Shown piece by piece: positions 26,987 to 36,519 of a stretch of 64,000 bases of DNA. The position numbers were made by a program, and so were the translations under genes. Numbering within the stretch: position 1 is the first letter of the stretch; the number at the start of each line of letters is the position of its first letter. Below the pieces are notes generated by a model. It was not told the DNA's origin. It saw only the letters and a program-made list of their open reading frames with translations, and made no database searches. This DNA comes from Roseovarius sp. EL26 (GTDB taxonomy: Bacteria; Pseudomonadota; Alphaproteobacteria; Rhodobacterales; Rhodobacteraceae), in contig NZ_OUMZ01000002.1 in the NCBI RefSeq assembly GCF_900327775.1, positions 59,986 to 123,985 of the forward strand. Direction: 5' to 3'.

Positions 26987-27031
26987 CAAGTCATTAGCGC
27001 TTCAAGACCGCTCAACGCGGACGAATAGAGG

Positions 27032-27790
27032 ATGGCACCAATGCCAAAAGATACATCGATAAAGACGGCTACTCTTCATCGCATGGTGATGGCCGATCAC
27101 ATGTGTCCCTATGGGCTTAAGGCGAAGGACTTACTGGAGCGACACGGCTTTGTCATTGAGGATCACCACTTGACCAATCGGGAAGAAGTGGATGCGTTCA
27201 TGGCAGAGCATAAGGTCAAGACAACCCCTCAAATATTTTTCGATGGGAAGCGCATCGGTGGCTATGATGATCTGAGTAAGCATCTTGGCATAACAACTAA
27301 TGCACAAGACGCCACGACCTATAAGCCCGTAATTGCGCTTTTCACAATCGCGGCTTTGATGGCCATCGCAGTCACTTGGCTCAGCACGGGTTCAGTATTT
27401 TCAGGGCGGATAATTGAGTTTTTTATTTCGATCTCGATGGTTCTGCTTGGCTTGCAAAAACTTCAGGATGTGGAACGCTTTGCGACCATGTTCCTAAACT
27501 ATGATCTGTTGGCGCAACGGTGGGTGCGGTACGGGTATATCTACCCGTTTGTTGAGGCTGGCGCAGGTTTGTTGATGATGGCGGGCGTTTTGACATGGAT
27601 ATCAGCTCCGGCAGCGTTGTTCGTGGCTGGTATCGGAGCGATCAGCGTCTTCAAAGCGGTCTACATCGACAAGCGTGAACTCAAATGTGCTTGCGTCGGC
27701 GGAGATAGCAAAGTCCCACTCGGTTTTGTCTCATTAACGGAAAATCTGATGATGGTCGGCATGGCTTTGTGGATGATTTCAAAATTGTGA
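27032..27790 (+). CDS. Glutaredoxin-MauE fusion membrane protein
   Basis: A 252-residue two-domain protein. Residues 1-90 form a glutaredoxin with C25-P-Y-G28 and a cis-Pro site (TTPQIFFDG). Residues 100-250 form a four-TM MauE-type domain ending in LKCACVGGDSKVPLGF, whose CxC motif is typical of MauE/DoxX-like redox membrane proteins. As first gene after the CueR promoter it may pass reducing power across the membrane or keep copper-site thiols reduced. Fusions of this type occur in metal-resistance clusters; the exact substrate is unknown. ATG 27041 is an alternative start. Confidence 0.85.
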   Translation: MAPMPKDTSIKTATLHRMVMADHMCPYGLKAKDLLERHGFVIEDHHLTNREEVDAFMAEHKVKTTPQIFFDGKRIGGYDDLSKHLGITTNAQDATTYKPVIALFTIAALMAIAVTWLSTGSVFSGRIIEFFISISMVLLGLQKLQDVERFATMFLNYDLLAQRWVRYGYIYPFVEAGAGLLMMAGVLTWISAPAALFVAGIGAISVFKAVYIDKRELKCACVGGDSKVPLGFVSLTENLMMVGMALWMISKL

Positions 27791-27852
27791 CCCCAAAACA
27801 CTGAAAATCCAAAAGACCAAGGATATAACTGAGGGACATGAAAGGAACACTG

Positions 27853-28194
27853 ATGAAGAAAACACTCTTGACGGGTCTCGCGATGATCTGGGCCACATCG
27901 ACATCAGCACATTCACCACTGGAAACCACGTTACCTGCGAACGGCGCGACCCTCACAGAAGCTCCTCGTGAAATCATCCTGAATTTTACAGGCAGCATTC
28001 GCCTCACTCGTTTGACGTTAATTCACACGGAGCATGAAACTGACCTCGATCTTGATGGCTACAGCGGCTTTGTTTCTGACTACACCATTCCAATGCACTC
28101 GGTGGGCGCAGGAACCTACCAAGTTGAATGGCGCGGCCTTGGCAACGATGGTCATCCGATGAATGGAACGTTCAGCTTTACGGTAGAGAAATAG
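27853..28194 (+). CDS. copC: CopC, periplasmic copper-binding protein
   Basis: A 113-residue protein with a signal peptide cleaved after TSTSA, which makes His the first mature residue. With D and H in GNDGHPMNG this gives the Cu(II) His-brace site of CopC. The beta-sandwich pattern (GATLTEAPREIILNFTGSI) matches. ATG 27853 is used because AGGA lies 6 bases upstream; ATG 27838 is an alternative. Its TAG overlaps the CopD GTG, so the two are coupled. Confidence 0.9.
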   Translation: MKKTLLTGLAMIWATSTSAHSPLETTLPANGATLTEAPREIILNFTGSIRLTRLTLIHTEHETDLDLDGYSGFVSDYTIPMHSVGAGTYQVEWRGLGNDGHPMNGTFSFTVEK

Positions 28195-29039
28195 TGCCAG
28201 ATATCTGGGGACTGGCCGCGATTGCCGCGAAGTTTCTACTGTACCTTGGAGTGCTGACATCCACAGGTACGGTTTTTGCAGCCGTGATTTTTCAAGTTGT
28301 AAATATAAAAGCCTTCACCATGGTCTTTGCTGTTGTTGGGATGATCGGTGCCGTCGCCAGCTTCGGACTAGGTGGCGCGGCCCTGACGGGTGATGCCAGT
28401 GGAATGATGGACCTTGAAATGCTGGGCCTACTTTGGGACACGCCAGTGGGAACTGCTTTGAGTTATCGCCTTGTTGGTTTGGCTCTTTTGATTGCTGGTT
28501 TGTTGTTCGGTCGCCCAGGCATTTGGATGTCATCACTTGGCGGTGTTCTTGCGTTGTGGTCTTTCGTTGCCGTCGGCCACGTACCAAACCGCGACATACT
28601 GTGGTTGAACGCGCTGTTGTTTGTCCATCTAGGGGGCATCGCGCTATGGATCGGCATCCTTGCCCCTTTGAAGGGGTTGGCAAAAGAGCGGGCCATTCTC
28701 GAAGCCGCTGAACTTGGGGATCGTTTTGGCCGTTTGGCTGCAGTTTTTGTACCGCTTCTCATTCTGGCAGGCATTGTCATGAGCTATGTTTTGGTTGGAT
28801 CAATCTCTGCTTTGATCGGCACTGGCTACGGTCAAGCTCTCATCGCGAAGGTTATAGTTGTTTCATTTCTTATGGGCCTCGGAGCGTTGAACAAGTTACG
28901 CATCGTTCCGCAGTTGATGGTTGGTGAAGCTAATGCTGCTTTGCATCTATCACGGTCAATCTCGTTCGAATGGATGGCCGTTGTCCTCATTCTATTCGTC
29001 ACGGCAATCCTTACATCTGTTTTGAATTTGCCTTCATAA
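28194..29039 (+). CDS. copD: CopD, inner-membrane copper transport protein
   Basis: A 281-residue protein with about eight hydrophobic segments of the CopD family, which works with CopC in moving copper across the inner membrane. Conserved His residues occur in VGHVPNRD and FVHLGGIALWIGIL. The GTG start at 28194 overlaps the copC stop (TAGTG); the longer frame upstream lies wholly inside copC and is not needed. Confidence 0.88.
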   Translation: MPDIWGLAAIAAKFLLYLGVLTSTGTVFAAVIFQVVNIKAFTMVFAVVGMIGAVASFGLGGAALTGDASGMMDLEMLGLLWDTPVGTALSYRLVGLALLIAGLLFGRPGIWMSSLGGVLALWSFVAVGHVPNRDILWLNALLFVHLGGIALWIGILAPLKGLAKERAILEAAELGDRFGRLAAVFVPLLILAGIVMSYVLVGSISALIGTGYGQALIAKVIVVSFLMGLGALNKLRIVPQLMVGEANAALHLSRSISFEWMAVVLILFVTAILTSVLNLPS

Positions 29040-29154
29040 GGTTCACGATGAGATCAAGATTAACGCCGTTGACCGTGTCTTGGTTTAAGCCAATCACAGT
29101 AAAGTTAAGGCGTTCGCGCTTGGTATGCATGCAAATTTGGGGTATTGAAACAAC

Positions 29155-29520
29155 ATGCGTCTTTTAAAGTGGCTCATCATTCAAGCAAGCCTACTTGCTG
29201 TTGTGTTCAGTGTTTCACTGAGCGGCTATGGTATGGCTCAGGCGCATAGCACGATGATTACGGATGCTACGGGGATTGAGCACTCGGCCCATGCAAACAT
29301 GGACCACAGCGCCCATGATACGACCAATGTCGATCATGGGTCGATGCACGAAGACCACGCGAATTGCCCGATGATCGCCTGCTGCCATACAGGTGGAATT
29401 TCCGTTCCGTCAATTCCGGCTTTAACTGGTGTCGTAACTTGCCAGATCCGCCCTTCTGCTAACTTGCTACTCGATAAGGCAGAGCCTGAAAGCGCGAAAA
29501 AACCTCCAAAACACGTCTGA
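29155..29520 (+). CDS. Exported His/Met-rich small protein
   Basis: A 121-residue protein with an N-terminal signal or anchor (residues 5-30) followed by a metal-binding stretch rich in His and Met (HSAHANMDHSAHD, HGSMHEDHANCPMIACCH). Similar His-rich DUF2946-like proteins accompany copper efflux genes in proteobacteria. The ATG at 29155 has a weak ribosome site. A role as periplasmic copper buffer or chaperone is inferred from composition and position between copD and cusB. Confidence 0.65.
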   Translation: MRLLKWLIIQASLLAVVFSVSLSGYGMAQAHSTMITDATGIEHSAHANMDHSAHDTTNVDHGSMHEDHANCPMIACCHTGGISVPSIPALTGVVTCQIRPSANLLLDKAEPESAKKPPKHV

Positions 29521-29604
29521 CCTTCTGACAAACCGCCCTTGCGCTTGCTTGGGCTTTCACTGCGCGGTCTTTCTGTGTCCGCGCGTCAAAAGCAGGACGA
29601 AAGT

Positions 29605-31797
29605 ATGCGTGGAAGATACGTTGCATTGGTGATCTTGGCACTCGGAGCGGGTGCCGCAGGTGGCGTTTGGTATGAACGCGAACAAAATTCGATGGCAACA
29701 AACGCTGCCGATGCCGGATCGGAGGTCCTCTATTGGGTCGCTCCGATGGATCCTAATTTTCGCAAAGACGGCCCGGGAAAATCCCCAATGGGGATGGACT
29801 TGGTTCCAGTCTATGAAGGTGATGAGCCTTCTGGCGATCCAGAGAATGTAAGCCTAAGTGCCGCCGAGGTGAACACCATCGGTGTTCGCACCGCAGTTGC
29901 TCGGGTTCAGGAGGTTGCACAGCGTATCGAGACCGTGGGTTTTGTCGGATATGACGAACATGCCACGAGCCATATTCATACGCGTGTAGAAGGCTGGATC
30001 GAACGCCTTGAAGTGCGCGCTGAAGGCGATCCAGTTGGGCAAGGGGAGCTTCTGTTTGATCTCTACGCCCCGGAAATTACGGTGGCCAGTTCAGAATTGA
30101 TCCGCGCTGTCAAACGCAAGGATACGGATGAAATTAACATTGCACGCTCCAAGCTTAAGAATTTTGGCGTCAGTGACCGCCAGATCAAAGAGATGGCAGA
30201 AGCGTCTGTTCCCGCCAAACGCATCAGGTACTACGCGCCACAGGAGGGGGTCGTAATTGATTTGACTGCCGCTGATGGCATGTATCTGCAGCCAAACACG
30301 CGGGCTATGTCTTTGGGAGACTTGTCGTCGATTTGGCTGCTTGTGGACGTGTTTGAACGCGATATCGGGAGGCTGTCGACAGATATGTTGGCCGAAGCCC
30401 ATTTTGAGCATATCCCCAACCGCGTCTTTGAGGGCGAAATTGACTATATTTTCCCTGAGTTAGATGCCATGACCCGCACATTGCGTGTCCGGCTGCGGTT
30501 CGACAATTCTGACCGCATCCTTAGACCCAACATGTTTGCAAATGTCGCCCTTCTGCCGCGCACAACACGTGAGGCGCTGACAGTCCCATCCGAAGCTGTA
30601 ATCCGCACAGGGCGCGCCGAACGCGTTATTCTAAAAACTGACGAAGGGACATTCCGCCCCCGCCTTGTCACGACCGGTCTGCGAGAGGGCTTCGGTGCCG
30701 AAGGCCGCACTGTGATTGAACAGGGTCTTGCCCCGGGTGACGAAGTCGTTGCTTCAGCACAGTTCTTGATCGACAGTGAAAGTGCATTGAATGCGGGGAT
30801 GCTCCGGTTTGCCCCGACAGAGGCCGAGCCGGTGGAGGCCAAGGGCATTCTGACTGCTTTCGCTCCCGACTCCCGTATCGCCGTGATCCAGCATCAAGAG
30901 ATCCCTTCATTGGATTGGCCTGCGCTTGAAACAGAGTTTGCCATTCGTTCGGACGTTTACCTCGATAATTTGACCATTGGAGACGAAGTGAAGTTCAAGG
31001 TCTTTCGGGGGGCAGACGGTCTATTGGCAATCAGTGCGCTTGGTCGGAATGACGGTGTGGATGCCACCGGGGTGGGAGTGGTTCATGCAATCACACCGGA
31101 TGGTAAACTGAGCATCAGTCACGACCCTATTCCTGCACTGGGTTGGCCCGCCATGCAGATGGACATGAGTGTGGCCGGTCTGGACACAACCGAGATTCCA
31201 TTGGATGCCAACGTGGAATTTGACCTCGCTCAAGGTGAAGACGGGCTTTACGTGATCGTAGGCGTGCGCGCCGAAGGCATGCAAACGATGATGGAGAAAG
31301 AGCCAGTGTCTGAAATATCGACTGAGGCTGCTGCCCCTCCCATTGTGGTGGATGGGGTTATCCAATCCGTCGATACCGAAGCGCGCAAAGCGATGATTGC
31401 CCATGGTCCGATTACCGAGATTGGAATGCCCGGTATGATGATGGCGTTTGATCTGGCAGATGATGTTGATCCGAACAATCTGCCCGTTGATCAGGAATTG
31501 CTGCTGACCTTCGCACGCCCGGACGGGATGACGATGATCCTGACATCCTATGAGACCACGGCCAAACCTATGAAGGTTATGGGTACCGTCAACAGCATCG
31601 ACACGGATGCAGGCACCGTAAATATCACGCATGGGCCAATTGCTGAGATTGAGATGCCGGGTATGACGATGGATTTTCCGTTGGACCGCTCTTTGGACCC
31701 AACTTCGCTTCCGCTTGGTGAGGAAACCGGCCTCTTACTCTTACAGGGAGATGATCTATCCCTCACCCTCAAAGGCCTGTCGGAGGGGGGATCATGA
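29605..31797 (+). CDS. cusB: CusB-type RND adaptor with four C-terminal CusF-like domains
   Basis: A 730-residue periplasmic adaptor for copper/silver efflux; usual CusB proteins are near 400. After a membrane anchor (5-22) comes a heavy-metal-binding segment (YWVAPMDPNF...SPMGMDLVPVY), then the hairpin, lipoyl and barrel parts to about residue 405. Four CusF-like repeats follow at about 410-480, 486-558, 577-650 and 654-727. The second has the full His, Trp, Met, Met ligand set (HDPIPALGWPAMQMD). The third and fourth have Met in place of Trp (IGMPGMMMA, IEMPGMTMD). The first has lost both Met ligands. ATG 29605 has AGGA upstream; the stop overlaps the cusA ATG. Confidence 0.9.
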   Translation: MRGRYVALVILALGAGAAGGVWYEREQNSMATNAADAGSEVLYWVAPMDPNFRKDGPGKSPMGMDLVPVYEGDEPSGDPENVSLSAAEVNTIGVRTAVARVQEVAQRIETVGFVGYDEHATSHIHTRVEGWIERLEVRAEGDPVGQGELLFDLYAPEITVASSELIRAVKRKDTDEINIARSKLKNFGVSDRQIKEMAEASVPAKRIRYYAPQEGVVIDLTAADGMYLQPNTRAMSLGDLSSIWLLVDVFERDIGRLSTDMLAEAHFEHIPNRVFEGEIDYIFPELDAMTRTLRVRLRFDNSDRILRPNMFANVALLPRTTREALTVPSEAVIRTGRAERVILKTDEGTFRPRLVTTGLREGFGAEGRTVIEQGLAPGDEVVASAQFLIDSESALNAGMLRFAPTEAEPVEAKGILTAFAPDSRIAVIQHQEIPSLDWPALETEFAIRSDVYLDNLTIGDEVKFKVFRGADGLLAISALGRNDGVDATGVGVVHAITPDGKLSISHDPIPALGWPAMQMDMSVAGLDTTEIPLDANVEFDLAQGEDGLYVIVGVRAEGMQTMMEKEPVSEISTEAAAPPIVVDGVIQSVDTEARKAMIAHGPITEIGMPGMMMAFDLADDVDPNNLPVDQELLLTFARPDGMTMILTSYETTAKPMKVMGTVNSIDTDAGTVNITHGPIAEIEMPGMTMDFPLDRSLDPTSLPLGEETGLLLLQGDDLSLTLKGLSEGGS

Positions 31798-34700
31798 TTG
31801 CAGCGCTCATCCGTTGGTCTATTGCCAATCGTTTCATCGTGATCGTCTTGGCTTTCATGCTGGGGGTTGCCGGGTTTTGGGCCGCGCGCACCACGCCAGT
31901 GGATGCCATCCCCGATCTGTCTGACGTCCAGGTGATCGTCAAAACACCTTACGCGGGGCAGGCTCCTCAGGTGGTTGAGGATCAAATCACTTATCCCATT
32001 GCCACCGCCATGCTGGCAGTTCCCGGTGCTGTGGACGTGCGAGGTTTTTCCTTCTTCGGAGATAGTTATGTCTATGTGGTCTTCGAAGATGGAACCGACC
32101 TCTATTGGGCGCGCTCGCGTGTCTTGGAATACCTCGCGCAAGTCCAATCCCGGCTTCCTGCAGGTGTAAATCCAGAATTAGGGCCAGATGCGACCGGTGT
32201 GGGCTGGATATACCAATATGCATTGATCGACCGCACGGGTGGGCATGACCTTTCTCAGCTCCGAGCAATTCAAGATTGGTTTCTGAAGTTCGAGTTGCAG
32301 ACCATCGAGGGTGTATCAGAAGTCGCCACCATTGGTGGCATGGTGAAGCAATATCAGGTTGTCGTCGACCCAAATAAGCTGCGCGCCTTTGATGTACCGC
32401 TGTCTGAATTGTTGCAGGCCATTGATATGGCCAACCGCGAAACTGGTGGTAGCGTCATTGAAATGGCCGAGGCCGAATATATGGTACGCGCCACAGGTTA
32501 CGTGAATGGGCTTGATGACCTTGCAGCCATCCCGTTGTTGGTCAATGAACGCGGTGCCGCACTGACCCTTGGGGATGTCGCGGAAATCCGTCTTGGCCCC
32601 GAGATGCGTCGCGGTGTGGGCGAGTTTAACGGTGAAGGCGATGCCGTAGGGGCGGTGGTGATCATGCGTTGGGGTGAAAATGCTCTGACCACGATTCAGG
32701 CCGTGGAAGAAAAGATAGACGAGTTGCGAGGCTCCTTGCCGGAAGGTGTCGAGATCGTGACCACCTATGATCGCTCGGGCGTGATTGAACGGGCGATTGA
32801 CAATCTGCAGAGCAAGCTAACTGAGGAATTTATTGTCGTTGTTCTCGTCTGCGGCGCGTTCTTGCTGCATCTGCGCTCGTCGTTGGTGATCGTTTTATTC
32901 CTGCCACTTGGCGTATTGGCCGCCTTTGTGGTGATGCGCCTACAGGGCGTGAATGCCAACATAATGTCACTGGGCGGAATTGCCATTGCCATTGGGGCCA
33001 TGGTGGATGCAGCCATTGTGATGATCGAGGCGATGCACCGAAAGATCGAAGACGGCAAGCTTACCCGCGAAAACCGATGGAAAGTAGTAGGTGATGCGGC
33101 TGCCGAAGTGGGCCCGGCGCTGTTCTTTTCGCTGGCGATTATCACGGTCAGTTTCATTCCGGTTTTTGTGCTGGAGGCACAGGAAGGACGGCTATTCAAG
33201 CCACTCGCCTTTACCAAGACCTATGCCATGGCGGCGGCTGCCATCCTGTCCGTTACGTTGGTTCCGGTGCTTATGGGGTATTTCATCCGAGGACGTATCA
33301 TTCCCGAACGGCGTAACCCGCTCAACGTGATCTGCCAATGGTTATACCGGCCATTCCTTGATGCAGCAGTCGCTTGGCCCTGGGCGACAACTCTTTTGGC
33401 TGGCGCATTGGTGGCCTCAATGTGGTACCCCGCCCAACGTCTTGGGACTGAGTTTATGCCTGCCTTGAACGAGGGCGATTTCCTTTACATGCCCTCGCTT
33501 TATCCCGGTGTTTCCATAGGCAAGGCACGCGAGGTGCTGCAACAGACCAATCGTTTGATTAGTGAGGTGCCCGAAGTCGAAAATGTGCATGGCAAATTGG
33601 GCCGTGCGGACACCGCCACCGACCCGGCTCCTCTGACGATGATCGAAACAACCATTCAGCTCAAACCGCTGGAGGAATGGCGCCCTGGTATCACGATGGA
33701 TGATATCCGCGCCGAATTGGACAAGCGGGTGCAGGTGCCTGGTGTCACGAATGTCTGGATACAGCCTATCAAGAACCGGATCGACATGCTGGCAACGGGC
33801 ATCAAAACACCCGTGGGTGTTAAGATATCCGGGGCCGACCTGGACGTGATTGAAGAAATCGCCGTGGCGGTTGAGCGTGCTGTTGTCGATATTCCTGGCA
33901 CCACTTCGGCCTATGCAGAGCGGCCGGTGGGCGGACGTTATATCGAAATCGACATCGACCGCGCTGCTGCCGCCCGATATGCTCTTTCGATTGTCGAGGT
34001 GCAGCAAGTGGTGCAGACTGCCATTGGCGGGCAAACTATTGCCGAAAGCGTTGAGGGGCTGGAACGTTTTCCGATCAACCTGCGCTATCCGCGCGATTGG
34101 CGTGACAGTCCTGATCGCTTGGCAAACTTGCCGATGGTCACGCCTTCCGGTGCACATATTCCACTTTCGGCCGTAGCCGATATCAAGCTGGTAGATGGGC
34201 CAGGTATGATCCGCTCAGAAAACGCCCGGCGGACTGGGTTTGTGTTCATCGACATTGCCGGTCGCGACTTAGGTGGCTATGTCACCGAAGCGCGCGCCCA
34301 TGTGGCAAAAACCGTCGAACTGCCACCGGGATATTCGCTCTCCTGGTCCGGACAGTACGAATATATCGAACGCGTACAGGAAAAGCTGTCCATTGTTGCG
34401 CCGGCCACCTTGCTGATCATTGTGTTGATGCTGTTCCTGGCCTTCAATCGGGTGACAGAGGTGGCCATTATTATGCTGGCCTTACCCGTAGCCTTAGCAG
34501 GTGGCGTTTGGCTGATCTGGTATCTTGGTTTTGCGATCTCAGTTGCGGTGCTCGTGGGCTTCATCGCCCTAGCTGGTGTGGCCGTAGAAACGGCAATCGT
34601 AATGCTGCTCTATCTCAATCTGGCTTGGGACAAGCGCGTCCAGGCAGCGCGGGCAGAAGGGCGTTCCTTGGTGCGTGATGATATCGAGGAGGCCGTGTTC

Positions 34701-34973
34701 GAAGGCGCACTCCTAAGGCTTCGTCCTAAGCTGATGACAGTGGCCACGATCTTTGCGGGCCTCATTCCGATCATGTACGGCACAGGTACGGGGTCAGAGG
34801 TTATGCAGCGCATCGCTGCCCCTATGATTGGCGGTATGGCCACTGCCACGATCCTGACGCTGTTCGTCATTCCCGCGATCTTTGTGATCTGGAAACGCGT
34901 CAGCCTGCGCAAGACAAATCGCCTGATGGCGAGCGATCCACCAAACGAGACTGTCTTTGCTCCGGGAGAATAA
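31794..34973 (+). CDS. cusA: CusA-type heavy-metal RND efflux pump
   Basis: A 1059-residue HME-family RND antiporter that expels Cu(I)/Ag(I) from the periplasm and cytoplasm using the proton gradient. The N-terminus (MIAALIRWSIANRF) and the DLSDVQVIVKTPYAGQAPQVVEDQITYP segment are hallmarks. TM4 carries GGIAIAIGAMVDAAIVMIEAMHRK with the proton-relay Asp. Twelve TM segments flank two large periplasmic loops. ATG 31794 overlaps the cusB stop (ATGA). No cusC outer-membrane channel follows; one must come from elsewhere in the genome. Confidence 0.95.
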   Translation: MIAALIRWSIANRFIVIVLAFMLGVAGFWAARTTPVDAIPDLSDVQVIVKTPYAGQAPQVVEDQITYPIATAMLAVPGAVDVRGFSFFGDSYVYVVFEDGTDLYWARSRVLEYLAQVQSRLPAGVNPELGPDATGVGWIYQYALIDRTGGHDLSQLRAIQDWFLKFELQTIEGVSEVATIGGMVKQYQVVVDPNKLRAFDVPLSELLQAIDMANRETGGSVIEMAEAEYMVRATGYVNGLDDLAAIPLLVNERGAALTLGDVAEIRLGPEMRRGVGEFNGEGDAVGAVVIMRWGENALTTIQAVEEKIDELRGSLPEGVEIVTTYDRSGVIERAIDNLQSKLTEEFIVVVLVCGAFLLHLRSSLVIVLFLPLGVLAAFVVMRLQGVNANIMSLGGIAIAIGAMVDAAIVMIEAMHRKIEDGKLTRENRWKVVGDAAAEVGPALFFSLAIITVSFIPVFVLEAQEGRLFKPLAFTKTYAMAAAAILSVTLVPVLMGYFIRGRIIPERRNPLNVICQWLYRPFLDAAVAWPWATTLLAGALVASMWYPAQRLGTEFMPALNEGDFLYMPSLYPGVSIGKAREVLQQTNRLISEVPEVENVHGKLGRADTATDPAPLTMIETTIQLKPLEEWRPGITMDDIRAELDKRVQVPGVTNVWIQPIKNRIDMLATGIKTPVGVKISGADLDVIEEIAVAVERAVVDIPGTTSAYAERPVGGRYIEIDIDRAAAARYALSIVEVQQVVQTAIGGQTIAESVEGLERFPINLRYPRDWRDSPDRLANLPMVTPSGAHIPLSAVADIKLVDGPGMIRSENARRTGFVFIDIAGRDLGGYVTEARAHVAKTVELPPGYSLSWSGQYEYIERVQEKLSIVAPATLLIIVLMLFLAFNRVTEVAIIMLALPVALAGGVWLIWYLGFAISVAVLVGFIALAGVAVETAIVMLLYLNLAWDKRVQAARAEGRSLVRDDIEEAVFEGALLRLRPKLMTVATIFAGLIPIMYGTGTGSEVMQRIAAPMIGGMATATILTLFVIPAIFVIWKRVSLRKTNRLMASDPPNETVFAPGE

Positions 34974-35006
34974 CCCGTCAATATTTTATTCTAATTGGAG
35001 AACATC

Positions 35007-35324
35007 ATGCGCAACTCAATCCTGACAATGACCTTCGTCGCTCTATTAGTTGCAAATGCATCCGCCGAGGAAGACCACTCCATCCATGGAGCCAAGCATG
35101 ACGGTGTGCAAACGGAAGCCATCATCAATAGCATTGTCGGTAATACGGTTAACTTGTCACACGGTCCCATCCCTGAAATCGGTTGGCCTGCAATGACGAT
35201 GGACCTGCAGTTGATTGAAGGGGCAGAGGTCGGGGGCGTTGAAGAAAGTCAGGGCGCGCTGATCACACTCGAAAAAGGAGAGGATGGTATGTATGCAATA
35301 CGGTCGCTCAAACCTGCAGAGTAA
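35007..35324 (+). CDS. cusF: CusF-like periplasmic copper chaperone
   Basis: A 105-residue protein with a signal peptide ending at NASA before EEDHSIHG. The CusF metal site reads SHGPIPEIGWPAMTMDLQL, giving the His, Trp and two Met ligands for Cu(I)/Ag(I). ATG 35007 has GGAG 6 bases upstream; the TTG at 34995 would start inside that site. It closes the copper cluster, 33 bases after cusA, and likely feeds Cu(I) to CusB. Compare its intact WPAM motif with the altered copies inside CusB. Confidence 0.93.
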   Translation: MRNSILTMTFVALLVANASAEEDHSIHGAKHDGVQTEAIINSIVGNTVNLSHGPIPEIGWPAMTMDLQLIEGAEVGGVEESQGALITLEKGEDGMYAIRSLKPAE

Positions 35325-35784
35325 GCCAATCTTTAATCGAAGACGTCTGATAGTTTCCCGGAGATATTCTCGGTAATCTCATCGAGTGCTCAGCGGTTGG
35401 GTGTTTCTTGCGGAAATTCCTAGGTGATCGTCGCCCAAAGCAGCCATTCACCTCCTATTGAATAATGGCGGTTTAGTCCCGCGTTGCAGTCATCTGGTAA
35501 ATCGAAATGCTGCACCCTGCACGAATGTCTGGTTCGAGGAAATCGATCAGTCAAAATTTGACGCATCGAATGTCGGCTGTGGGCCGTGTCTGATCGACCA
35601 GCAACGCTAAGAAGACCTTGCACGTCATCCGACATGATTTCATCCGATTGTTTGTCCGGACACCCAGTTGATCCATTTTGTGAAACAGGCGATAAGCCAA
35701 TTTGGCTCATCGCCTGCGCTGTTTGTAGAATTGATCCGTCTGTCCGGGTCAAATCGAGTCAAAGACGGACCTAGTCGACAAGCT
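35325..35784. repeat. 460-base intergenic region with repeat and hairpin
   Basis: Bases 35476-35600 are the second clear copy of the interspersed repeat, sharing 21 identical bases with 18452-18472 and ending in GAATGTCGGCTGTGGGCCG. Nothing gene-like is seen on either strand. Confidence 0.5.
35687..35715 (-). terminator. Strong hairpin, possible terminator of the DUF3726 operon
   Basis: AGGCGAT and AGCCAA pair with TTGGCT and ATCGCCT, a near-perfect stem with one small bulge, 70 bases past the DUF3726 stop and between the convergent cusF and DUF3726 genes. There is no U tract, so termination would be inefficient or Rho-assisted. Confidence 0.45.
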
Positions 35785-36519
35785 TCAGCCTGGTCCGGCG
35801 CCTGCGCGGGAATGCGAACCCGAGGGCACGAGTATTGGCCAGGCGGCAGCATTCAAGGCATCCCAATGGTCGGGCCGTACCGCGATGCCCTGTTCCAGCG
35901 AGAGATCGAAGTTTGCTGCAAGCTGTGCCGTCGAATTCTCAATCCGCTTCACGCCCGGCAGCTCCGCCTGACGGGTTACCGCGTCCGCCAGCAAGGCCGA
36001 TTGAGTGGTGCAGATGATCGTGACGGTTGAATACTCCTTACCCGCGTCAAATTTTTCCACGCGCCAGTAGTGTGGAAATATCTCCCCGCGCTCAAAGCTG
36101 GCACCGTGCGACCCTGCCTTGTCCGTCCAATAGGCGGCAATGAAGACGCCTTGCTGCGCGACCAGCGATAGGCAACGCAGGATCAGATCGGGATAACGGC
36201 AATTGGCGAGTTCGACGATGGCGAAGCCCGCTTTCTGTGCCTTGGAAAAAGCCAGATGGGCAGCCAGGGACCCATGCTCGCATACATCCGCTCCTCCAGC
36301 ATCGATGACGGCGATACCGTCATTTTCAAACACCAACCGAGGGGTTGCGCCGCCTTTCGGACCTATTGGTGGCAAGGCGATGCGGTCGAAACTGCCCAAT
36401 CCGCACATATGAGACCATGTGACCAGTTGGGCTGCGTCTTCGTAATCACCGATTTGATGACCAGCACCTTCGTAAGCGCGCGACAGGGCCGCGACCATTT
36501 CGTTGCGAGACACTCTCAT
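35785..36519 (-). CDS. DUF3726-like protein
   Basis: A 244-residue soluble protein that I associate with DUF3726, a family seen mostly in roseobacters; the association is by pattern memory only. Visible segments are an N-terminal SRNEMVAALSRAYEGAG helix, a central VFENDGIAVIDAGGADVCEHGSLAAHLAF region and a C-terminal alternating strand/helix part (STVTIICTTQSALLADAV). Its ATG overlaps the stop of the upstream 566-residue gene by 4 bases, so the two form a pair. Function unknown. Confidence 0.55.
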   Translation of the reverse strand: MRVSRNEMVAALSRAYEGAGHQIGDYEDAAQLVTWSHMCGLGSFDRIALPPIGPKGGATPRLVFENDGIAVIDAGGADVCEHGSLAAHLAFSKAQKAGFAIVELANCRYPDLILRCLSLVAQQGVFIAAYWTDKAGSHGASFERGEIFPHYWRVEKFDAGKEYSTVTIICTTQSALLADAVTRQAELPGVKRIENSTAQLAANFDLSLEQGIAVRPDHWDALNAAAWPILVPSGSHSRAGAGPG

